Below are positions 1 through 5,627 of a stretch of DNA of 10,848 nt, piece after piece; position 1 is the first letter of the stretch, and every line of letters starts with the position of its first letter. The notes under the pieces were generated by a model. That model was not told the origin of the DNA. It saw nothing but the letters and a program-made list of their open reading frames with translations, and searched no databases. This DNA comes from an uncultured Campylobacter sp. Its GTDB lineage: Bacteria > Campylobacterota > Campylobacteria > Campylobacterales > Campylobacteraceae. The stretch covers positions 1 to 10,848 of the forward strand of contig NZ_CAJPMA010000057.1 in assembly GCF_905371695.1 (NCBI RefSeq). Reading direction: 5' to 3'. The position numbers and the translations under genes are program-made.

Positions 1-40
1 CGGGCGGCCACCAGTTCATCGAGCGCCTGGCGGGCCAGGG
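1..40. other. Atypical GC-rich left edge, possible chimeric join
   Basis: By hand count the first 60 bases are about 73% G+C, against roughly 53% for the next 60. On the minus strand they read as an uninterrupted, proteobacterial-looking peptide (LPLPLLPLARQALDELVAA). On the plus strand the residues before Walker A (SSSSAWRAR) lack the hydrophobic beta strand that every ABC ATPase has there. I infer a misassembly or a contig-end artefact joining at about 37-42. A genuine rearrangement cannot be excluded. Confidence 0.4.
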
Positions 41-900
41 GCAGCAACGGCAGCGGCAAATCCACGCTTTTGCGCGTCGTTTCGTTTTTGCAGAGCCCGA
101 GTCGCGGAGAGGTAGAAATTTGGGGATGCGCAAAGCCGAATTTAGAAATTTTACGCCGAATTTCTATCCTTTTTCCAGAACCCGCGCTTTTAAAAAGAAG
201 CGTGCGCGAAAATTTTAGATTCGCGCTAAAAAGCCGCGGCCTTGAAAGAGAGTTTAATTCCCGCGTAGGCGAGGCATTAGAGCTAACGGGGCTTGATGAA
301 AGCTTTTTAAGTAAACGCCATTTCGAGTTAAGCTCGGGCCAGACTCAGCGCACGGCGTTCGCGCTGGTTTTGGCGCTTCGCTCGCGGCTTTATTTGCTAG
401 ACGAGCCGACTAATAGCGTAGATTTGGCTACTTCAAAGCTATTCGGCAAGGCGGTCGAGTTTATGCGGGATCAATATAAAAGCGGCTTTATAATCGCTAG
501 CCACGACGAGAAATGGCTAAGCGCGGTCGCGCAAGAAAGCGTATTCTTGCACCGAGGGCGCATTAGCGAATTCGAGCTAAAAAACGTCTTTAACGTCCAA
601 AACAAAGCGCTAAAATTTAGCGAAAATTTAACGCTCGCCTTACCCGAAAATTTGGCCTCGGCTAGTAAAATCGCGATTAATCCAAGCGGTGTGAAAATTT
701 CGCTTACGCCCTTTGACGGCTGTTTGGAGGGCGTTTTGCACTCGGTCTCGCTCGCTTACGAAGGGCAAATTTTAATCAAAATAAAAATCGGAGATTTTTT
801 AATAAAATGCGTGCGAAATTTGGACGAAAAACAAAAATTTTGCACGGGCGGGCGAGCGTTTTTCGAAATTCCTCCTAGCGCGCTTTTAAGCCTAGAATAG
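1..900 (+). CDS. tupC: Tungstate-type ABC transporter ATP-binding protein (TupC-like), 5' partial
   Basis: This is the cytoplasmic ATPase of an oxyanion importer. The reading frame is open from base 1, and the Walker A motif GSNGSGKST is read at 40-66. The first TTG (70) lies after Walker A, so it cannot be the true start and the gene is truncated on the left. The signature LSSGQ is at 328-342, Walker B LYLLDEP at about 388-408, the D-loop NSVD follows, and the H-loop SHDEKWL is near 499-519. The SHD-x-x-WL pattern and DEPTNSVD recall TupC. About 85 C-terminal residues (from ~position 640) look like a TOBE/MOP oxyanion-sensing domain. The Q-loop glutamine is replaced by proline (CCA at 175-177). 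The codons before Walker A encode a polar stretch that does not fit an ABC fold. galU follows after 44 bases. ABC ATPase identity is certain. Tungstate specificity is inferred from motifs and remembered C. jejuni synteny, and ModC is the alternative. Confidence 0.8.
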   Translation, partial: RAATSSSSAWRARGSNGSGKSTLLRVVSFLQSPSRGEVEIWGCAKPNLEILRRISILFPEPALLKRSVRENFRFALKSRGLEREFNSRVGEALELTGLDESFLSKRHFELSSGQTQRTAFALVLALRSRLYLLDEPTNSVDLATSKLFGKAVEFMRDQYKSGFIIASHDEKWLSAVAQESVFLHRGRISEFELKNVFNVQNKALKFSENLTLALPENLASASKIAINPSGVKISLTPFDGCLEGVLHSVSLAYEGQILIKIKIGDFLIKCVRNLDEKQKFCTGGRAFFEIPPSALLSLE

Positions 901-912
901 TAAATTTTAATG

Positions 913-918
913 TAAAAT
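913..918 (+). promoter_or_regulatory. Possible -10 element of galU
   Basis: TAAAAT, one mismatch from TATAAT, lies in the 44-base gap between the ATPase and galU. It would give a leader of about 20 nucleotides carrying the AAGGA ribosome site at 934-938. There is no -35, as is common in Campylobacter, and AT-rich matches are frequent by chance. Confidence 0.22.
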
Positions 919-944
919 GCACGAAAAATTTTTAAGGATGAATA

Positions 945-1775
945 ATGATACAAACTTGTCTTTTTCCAGCCGCGGGCTACGGCACGAGATTTTTACCCGC
1001 CACGAAAAGCCTTCCTAAGGAGATGCTGCCGATACTAACCAAACCGCTGGTGCACTACGGCGTGGACGAGGCGCTGGAAGCGGGTATGGATAATATGGCG
1101 TTCGTCACCGGTCGGGGCAAGCGCGCGCTGGAAGATTATTTCGACATTAGCTACGAATTAGAGCATCAAATCGCCGGCACTTCAAAAGAGCCGCTGCTAG
1201 ATGAAATTCGCTCGCTGATGAGTCGCTGCTCATTTTCTTTTACGCGACAAAACGAGATGAAAGGGCTTGGACACGCGATCTATACGGGTAGGGCGCTAGT
1301 GCGCGACGAGGCTTTCGGCGTGGTTTTAGCCGACGACTTGTGTATAAACGAAGGTGGCGAAGGCGTGCTGGCGCAGATGATGAAAATTTACGAGAGATAC
1401 CGCTGTTCGGTCGTGGCGGTGATGGAGGTGCCGCGCGAGCAGACCAAAAGCTACGGCGTGGTAAGCGGCCGCGAGATCGAGGACGGATTAATAATGATAA
1501 GCGACATGGTGGAAAAGCCCGATCCTGCCGACGCTCCGTCAAATTTAGCCGTTATCGGCAGATATATTTTAACGCCCGATATTTTTAATATTTTAGAGCG
1601 CACGGCGCCCGGCAAAAACGGCGAAATCCAAATCACCGACGCGCTAAAAACGCAAGCGCGCGAAGGTATGGCGATAGCCTATAAATTTAAAGGTAGGCGT
1701 TTTGACTGCGGCAGCGTAGAGGGGTTTGTGGAAGCTACTAATTATTTTTACGAGCGCGAATATGGTAAAAACTAG
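945..1775 (+). CDS. galU: UTP--glucose-1-phosphate uridylyltransferase GalU
   Basis: This cytoplasmic enzyme makes UDP-glucose from UTP and glucose-1-phosphate, the entry point for LOS/capsule sugars. The 276-aa length is normal for bacterial GalU. Its N-terminus carries the nucleotide-binding signature FPAAGYGTRFLPATK (residues 7-21) followed by SLPKEMLP. The acidic pair of VVLADDL (130-131) binds the metal. VEKP (189-192) and GEIQITDAL are also family hallmarks, and the C-terminal FDCGSVEGF (from residue 253) is the usual closing motif. The ATG at 945 is preceded by AAGGA at 934-938, 6 bases away. An upstream ATG at 938 is in another frame. The gene runs into pgi with a 14-base overlap, so the two are probably translated as a coupled pair. 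All visible motifs are intact. Confidence 0.96.
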   Translation: MIQTCLFPAAGYGTRFLPATKSLPKEMLPILTKPLVHYGVDEALEAGMDNMAFVTGRGKRALEDYFDISYELEHQIAGTSKEPLLDEIRSLMSRCSFSFTRQNEMKGLGHAIYTGRALVRDEAFGVVLADDLCINEGGEGVLAQMMKIYERYRCSVVAVMEVPREQTKSYGVVSGREIEDGLIMISDMVEKPDPADAPSNLAVIGRYILTPDIFNILERTAPGKNGEIQITDALKTQAREGMAIAYKFKGRRFDCGSVEGFVEATNYFYEREYGKN

Positions 1776-3033
1776 CTTTAAATTTAACCTAGCGCCGGAC
1801 GAGCTTATCGACGCCTACGCGCGCCGCATGAACGACGAGATAGAAGGCGGCGAAGTAGGATATTATCATCTACCCGAGCTCGGTTTTAGCGCGCTTAGCG
1901 AGATAGAGCGCTACGAAAAGGATCTTACGTGGATCAAAAACGTCGTATTAGTAGGCATCGGCGGTAGCTCGCTCGGCGTAAAGGCGATAAAATCAATGCT
2001 GGGCGAGCCTAGTAAACGCGAGCTTTATTTTTTAGACAATCTCGATCCGCAAAGCTTTTTGCGCGTGGCTAGCAGTATAAATTTTAATGAAACGCTGTTT
2101 ATTATCAGCTCGAAATCGGGCTCCACGATCGAGACGATCACGATTTTTAAGTGCCTGATAGATCTGTTTAAGCCTAAAAATTTAAGCGAAAATTTTCTAA
2201 TCATCACCGATCCCGCGACGAATTTAGAAAATTTCGCCCGCGAAAACGGGATAAAATTTTTTAATATGCCTTCAAACGTGGGCGGGCGATTTAGCGTGTT
2301 AAGCGCAATAGGGCTCGTTCCGTTAGCTCTTTGCGGATACGACGCACGCGCGCTTTTAGAGGGCGCGGCGGAGTGCAAAAGCAGGTACGTCTCGCAAAAC
2401 GACCGCTCGCTTATAGCAAAAGCCTATCACTACGCCACTCACCGCCACGCGGCCATAAACGTCGTATTTAGCTATTCAGACGCGCTTAGCGCGTTTAACG
2501 ACTGGTACGTGCAGCTATGGGCCGAGAGCCTAGGCAAGAAGCGCGGCTACAAGCGCGTGGGTCTTACGCCGGTAGGCCTCATCGGCTCGCGCGATCAGCA
2601 CAGCTTTTTGCAGCTAATCATGGACGGCGTCAAGGATAAAAGCGTAACTTTTATTAAGGTGAAAGATCATGGCGGTCGCAGCAAAACGGACGGAAATTTT
2701 AATCTCGCTAGCAAAAACGTCGCCGCCGAAGCAGACGTAAAAATCCCGAATTTTAGCCTAAGCGGGCTTGAGGGGTGCGATTACGTCGCGGGCCTTGATA
2801 TGGGCGAGCTTTTAAATTTGCAAGCCGACGCCACCGCCCGGGCGCTGACGCAAGAGGGCGTGAGCGTCGATATTATTGAGCTGGACACACTTGACGAGCG
2901 GCATGCGGGTTGGTTGATTTTTTATTACGAGCTACTAACTTCGGCTGCAGGGATAATGCTCGGCATTAATACCTACGACCAGCCCGGCGTCGAGATAGGC
3001 AAGCGCATACTCCGCACAATGCTGCTTAAATAA
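1762..3033 (+). CDS. pgi: Glucose-6-phosphate isomerase
   Basis: This enzyme interconverts glucose-6-phosphate and fructose-6-phosphate. In Campylobacter-type metabolism it serves mainly gluconeogenesis and surface-sugar supply. The start is taken as ATG 1762 inside the end of galU; the frame is open further upstream from GTG 1726, but that would add a non-conserved stretch. From 1762 the protein is 423 aa, the short form typical of this class rather than the ~550 aa of E. coli. Sugar-phosphate loops are VGIGGSSLG (64-72) and ISSKSGSTIET (115-125). Likely catalytic residues are Glu255 in WAESLGKK, His280 in GSRDQHSF and Lys414 at the end of the second Pgi signature YDQPGVEIGK (405-414). No strong Shine-Dalgarno precedes 1762, which fits coupling to galU. 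A hairpin follows the stop. Confidence 0.95.
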   Translation: MVKTSFKFNLAPDELIDAYARRMNDEIEGGEVGYYHLPELGFSALSEIERYEKDLTWIKNVVLVGIGGSSLGVKAIKSMLGEPSKRELYFLDNLDPQSFLRVASSINFNETLFIISSKSGSTIETITIFKCLIDLFKPKNLSENFLIITDPATNLENFARENGIKFFNMPSNVGGRFSVLSAIGLVPLALCGYDARALLEGAAECKSRYVSQNDRSLIAKAYHYATHRHAAINVVFSYSDALSAFNDWYVQLWAESLGKKRGYKRVGLTPVGLIGSRDQHSFLQLIMDGVKDKSVTFIKVKDHGGRSKTDGNFNLASKNVAAEADVKIPNFSLSGLEGCDYVAGLDMGELLNLQADATARALTQEGVSVDIIELDTLDERHAGWLIFYYELLTSAAGIMLGINTYDQPGVEIGKRILRTMLLK

Positions 3034-3038
3034 ACGGC

Positions 3039-3062
3039 AAAGCGCGGCGTATGCGCGCTTTT
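3039..3062 (+). terminator. Hairpin with short T run after pgi
   Basis: A perfect 8-bp stem, AAAGCGCG pairing with CGCGCTTT, encloses a 7-base loop (3047-3053) and ends in four Ts. It lies 5 bases after the pgi stop and just before the modD ribosome site. The T run is short, so it may only attenuate read-through from galU-pgi into modD. Confidence 0.45.
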
Positions 3063-3084
3063 GTCGACTTTTAAAAGGATACAT

Positions 3085-3936
3085 ATGTTTATCTCAGACG
3101 CCAAAATAGACGAGCTAATCGCTAGCGACGGAGCGTATTTAGACCTTACGACCGAGCTTTTAAGAGGCTGCGCGGATTTAGACGCGCCGGCTAGGCTTAC
3201 CATAAAAACTAGGGAAAATTTGGTTTTTAGCGGCGGGCAAATCGTAGCTAAAATAGCGGCGAAATTCGGCTGCGCCGCGCAAAATTTACCGCCCGAAGGG
3301 ACGAAATTTAATGGGGGAGAGGAGATTTTTAGCGCGCGGGGAAGCTTTGAAAATCTACATAAAATTTGGAAAATTTGTCAAATTTCGCTCGAATATTCCT
3401 GCAAAATTTCAACCTACGCGCACGAGATGCTAGCCCTAATGCGCGCGCAAAATCCGCGCTGCGCGCTCGGGGCTACGCGTAAGAGCTTTCCCTTTGCCAA
3501 AGAGCTTTGCGTAAACGCGCTAATCGCGGGCGGCGGGACGATGCACCGACTAGGGCTACACGATAGCGTCTTATTTTTCGATAATCACGTCCGCGCGTTT
3601 GCGAATTTTAGAGAATTTTGCGAAAATATCGCGCTTTTTAAGACTCGCGCGCCTGAGCGAAAGATAATGGTCGAGGTTGCTAGCGAGCGCGAATTTAGCG
3701 AACTCTTGGCGTATGCGCCCGACGCCGTAATGTGCGATAAAATGAGCTCGGACGAGGTAGCTCGCTGCGTAAAAATACGCGATAAAGTCGCGCCTGGCGT
3801 TACGCTGTGCGCCGCGGGCGGGATAAACAAATCAAACTGCGCGGATTATGCGGCCGCAGGCGCGGACTGCTTGGTAACGTCGGCGGTTTGGACGCAGGGG
3901 ACATGCGATTTAAGCGGAAAGATAGAATTTATATAA
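3085..3936 (+). CDS. modD: ModD, NadC-like phosphoribosyltransferase of molybdenum transport loci
   Basis: This is a 283-aa cytoplasmic protein of the quinolinate phosphoribosyltransferase (NadC) family, ModD branch. ModD genes typically accompany molybdate transport genes, as this one does, but their reaction is not settled. The family core is at residues 130-170: ATRKSFPF, then the glycine loop and HRLGL (AGGGTMHRLGLHDS), then FFDNH. NadC enzymes have a lysine in KDNH; here it is Phe, as expected for a ModD-type protein rather than true NadC. A C-terminal AAGGI...AAGAD(C)LV pattern is the usual TIM-barrel phosphate-binding end. The frame is open from TTG 3061, but ATG 3085 is the better start, with AAAAGGA at 3073-3079. 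modA follows after 102 bases. Family is sure; substrate is unknown. Confidence 0.88.
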   Translation: MFISDAKIDELIASDGAYLDLTTELLRGCADLDAPARLTIKTRENLVFSGGQIVAKIAAKFGCAAQNLPPEGTKFNGGEEIFSARGSFENLHKIWKICQISLEYSCKISTYAHEMLALMRAQNPRCALGATRKSFPFAKELCVNALIAGGGTMHRLGLHDSVLFFDNHVRAFANFREFCENIALFKTRAPERKIMVEVASEREFSELLAYAPDAVMCDKMSSDEVARCVKIRDKVAPGVTLCAAGGINKSNCADYAAAGADCLVTSAVWTQGTCDLSGKIEFI

Positions 3937-3995
3937 ATTTTTAAATTTAGATTTAAATTTTAGCGGTAAGCGGCTATTTTATCAATAAATAAGAT

Positions 3996-4001
3996 TATAT
4001 T
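3996..4001 (+). promoter_or_regulatory. Possible -10 of modA with ModE-like half-site
   Basis: TATATT (one mismatch to TATAAT) lies in the 102-base AT-rich gap before modA and would give a leader of about 30 nucleotides. TATATTTCG (3996-4004) differs by one base from the half-site TATATANCG of the E. coli ModE operator, but the opposite half is not recognisable. Weak evidence on both counts. Confidence 0.25.
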
Positions 4002-4038
4002 TCGTAGAATTCTCCAAATTTTAAAGTAAAGGATTTTC

Positions 4039-4740
4039 ATGAAAAAAATCGCTCTTTTCCTAATGCTCGTAGTATTTTCGGCATTCGGCGCGGACGAGCT
4101 AATCATCGCGGCTGGCGGCGGATATAAAAAGCCCGTATCGGCTATAATCGAAAATTTAAAAAAGGACGGTATTGACGCGGCCGGCGCATTTGCGAATTTA
4201 GGACAGCTCGTAATCCAAGCGCGAGAAAATAAAATCTCGCTTATCGTAGGCGACGAGGCGTTTTTAACTAAGAGCGAGCTAAAAATCGCAAAATTCGAGC
4301 GCCTAGGAAGCGGCGAATTAGTTTTGGTAACGCCTAAAAATATTAAGATTAAAGACGCGAACGAAATCGCAAAATTCGATAAAATCGCTATGCCAGATCC
4401 CAAAAAAGCCATTTACGGCATAAGGACGGAAGAATTTTTAAAAAAAGCGAAATTAGAAGCGCTGAAAGATAAAATTTTACCCGTTGCCGGCGTGCCGCAA
4501 GTCGTAGCGTACGTGCTAAACGGCGAGGTACAAGCGGGTTTTATTAATTCAACCGAAGCGCTTGCTAGAAAAGACGAATTCGGCTCGGTAATTTACATAG
4601 ACCAAAATCTTTATAGTCCCGTATTTATCGGTATCGCGAAGCTAAATTCGTGCGCCGACGAAGCGCTTTGCGAAAAAGTGATAAGCGAATTTAAATCCGA
4701 AAAATCAAAAGAAATTTTGGCTAAATTCGGGCTTAAATGA
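4039..4740 (+). CDS. modA: ModA-like periplasmic oxyanion-binding protein
   Basis: This is an exported substrate-binding protein of an ABC importer, 233 aa. A short Sec signal peptide (MKKIALFLMLVVFSAFG) has a likely cleavage before ADE. There is no lipobox cysteine. The mature chain follows the ModA pattern: AAGGGYKKPVSAII, FANLGQLVIQ (where ModA has the GGSGQLA-type loop), LVLVTPKN, AMPDPKKAIYG (ALGDP-type loop), GVPQVVAYVLNGEVQAGFI and a C-terminal EILAKFGLK. Several positions that bind molybdate in E. coli ModA appear changed: the serines of the first two loops are replaced, and GIVY-type Tyr is Asn. The anion specificity is therefore open. ATG 4039 has AAAGGA at 4028-4033. The stop overlaps the modB start by 4 bases, giving a tight operon. 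ModA family is likely; molybdate as ligand is inferred. Confidence 0.8.
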   Translation: MKKIALFLMLVVFSAFGADELIIAAGGGYKKPVSAIIENLKKDGIDAAGAFANLGQLVIQARENKISLIVGDEAFLTKSELKIAKFERLGSGELVLVTPKNIKIKDANEIAKFDKIAMPDPKKAIYGIRTEEFLKKAKLEALKDKILPVAGVPQVVAYVLNGEVQAGFINSTEALARKDEFGSVIYIDQNLYSPVFIGIAKLNSCADEALCEKVISEFKSEKSKEILAKFGLK

Positions 4741-5396
4741 GCGAGCTTTCGTGGCTAATTAATCCGCTTATTTTAAGCGCGAAAACTCTATTTTGCAGCT
4801 TTTTGCTGCTAATTACCGTAGGGCTGTGGATCGCCTATTTTTTAGCGTTTAGCCGCAGCCCGCTCAAAAAAATCGTCGAAATTTTAGCGCTTTTTCCGCT
4901 TGTTTTCCCGCCGATAGCGACGGGATTTTTGCTACTTTATATTTTAGGTAAAAACGGACTTATCGGCGGGGCGCTAAATTTAGACGTGGTTTTTAATTTC
5001 TCTTCGTTGGTGATCGCCGCGTTTTTAGTCGGTCTGCCGTTATTCGTAAAGCCCGTAAGCGCAAGCTTTAAGACGTTTCCTTGTAGTCAAATAGAAGCGG
5101 CGCAGAGCCTAGGTAAGAATAAATTTGAAATTTTCATCTTCGTAATCTTGCCTAGTTCGTTTAAAATTTTAGCTTCCGCGCTGATTTTGGCTCTTTCGCG
5201 CGGGCTGGGCGAAGTAGGAATAACGCTAATGCTAGGCGGAAATATCGCTGGGCGCACCGATACGCTAGGGCTTGCCGTGTATAACGCGGTTTACGACGGC
5301 GAAAATTCGCGAGCTCTTGTTTTAAGCGCCGTGCTTGCGGCGACGAGCTTAGCGCTATTTTTTGCGATCGGGACGCTGGAAAGGCGCGGGAAATAG
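4737..5396 (+). CDS. modB: Molybdate ABC transporter permease ModB
   Basis: This is the inner-membrane permease of an oxyanion importer, 219 aa, the normal ModB length. Hydrophobic stretches near residues 10-35, 45-70, 85-105, 130-150 and 190-212 indicate about five to six membrane helices. The cytoplasmic coupling loop that docks on the ATPase is intact: EAAQSLGKNKFEIFIFVILP. It is followed by the ModB-specific SRGLGEVGITLMLGGN and IAGRTDTLGLAVY. The ATG overlaps the modA stop (ATGA at 4737-4740), so the two genes are translationally coupled. A modC ATPase would be expected next, but none follows. After the stop come a weak terminator and an unrelated gene. Partner candidates are the TupC-like ATPase at 1-900 or a ModC elsewhere in the genome. 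Confidence 0.92.
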   Translation: MSELSWLINPLILSAKTLFCSFLLLITVGLWIAYFLAFSRSPLKKIVEILALFPLVFPPIATGFLLLYILGKNGLIGGALNLDVVFNFSSLVIAAFLVGLPLFVKPVSASFKTFPCSQIEAAQSLGKNKFEIFIFVILPSSFKILASALILALSRGLGEVGITLMLGGNIAGRTDTLGLAVYNAVYDGENSRALVLSAVLAATSLALFFAIGTLERRGK

Positions 5397-5405
5397 CGTT
5401 TTGCT

Positions 5406-5431
5406 AGCCTTTTAGCGGACGAGAGGCTTTT
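5406..5431 (+). terminator. Weak terminator-like hairpin after modB
   Basis: AGCCTTTT (5406-5413) can pair with GAGAGGCT (5421-5428), an 8-bp stem including two G-U pairs, around a 7-base loop, followed by TTTTA. It lies 9 bases after the modB stop, in the right place to end the modAB transcript, but the stem is marginal. Confidence 0.35.
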
Positions 5432-5434
5432 ATA

Positions 5435-5454
5435 GATATGCTTTGATATGCTTC
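5435..5454. repeat. Two tandem copies of a 10-bp direct repeat
   Basis: GATATGCTTT (5435-5444) is followed at once by GATATGCTTC (5445-5454), differing only in the last base. One helical turn of spacing would suit a dimeric regulator, but the motif matches no operator I know. It lies about 115 bases upstream of the promoter of the large secreted gene. Confidence 0.5.
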
Positions 5455-5567
5455 CGTTTATATCTTTAATTCATAAAATTCGCCGAATTTCGCTTCTGGC
5501 CAAGTCATTAAATTTTAAATTTCTTAAAACGGCTTGAAACGCTTAGACTACCGACTTACGCGGACGT

Positions 5568-5596
5568 TTGACAAAAAATCTAAAAAGTGATTTAAT
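5568..5596 (+). promoter_or_regulatory. Sigma-70 promoter of the large secreted-protein gene
   Basis: A perfect -35 TTGACA (5568-5573) is separated by exactly 17 bases from TTTAAT (5591-5596), one mismatch from TATAAT. The predicted start near 5603 leaves a leader of about 25 nucleotides containing AAAGGA (5615-5620) 7 bases before ATG 5628. A full -35 is uncommon in Campylobacter. The TTG of this same -35 opens a longer frame, which is why 5568 should not be taken as the gene start. Confidence 0.6.
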
Positions 5597-5627
5597 CCGA
5601 AGTAAATTTTTTACAAAGGATATTACA

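Noticed and set aside
70..72. TTG as the start of the first ATPase
   Set aside because: It lies after the Walker A motif, so a protein starting here would lack its ATP-binding loop. The gene must begin further left.
3940..3957. TTTAAAT / ATTTAAA inverted repeat after modD as a terminator
   Set aside because: The 7-bp stem contains only A-T pairs and would not be stable. AAATTT words are common throughout this genome.
3960..4412. 150-codon minus-strand frame opposite modA
   Set aside because: It lies across a well-supported gene with signal peptide and family motifs; the antisense frame shows no recognisable domain or ribosome site.
5568..5627. Twenty extra N-terminal codons of the large secreted protein, from a TTG
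   Set aside because: The TTG belongs to a consensus -35 hexamer, and the extension would bury the signal peptide that starts at ATG 5628 behind a good AAAGGA.
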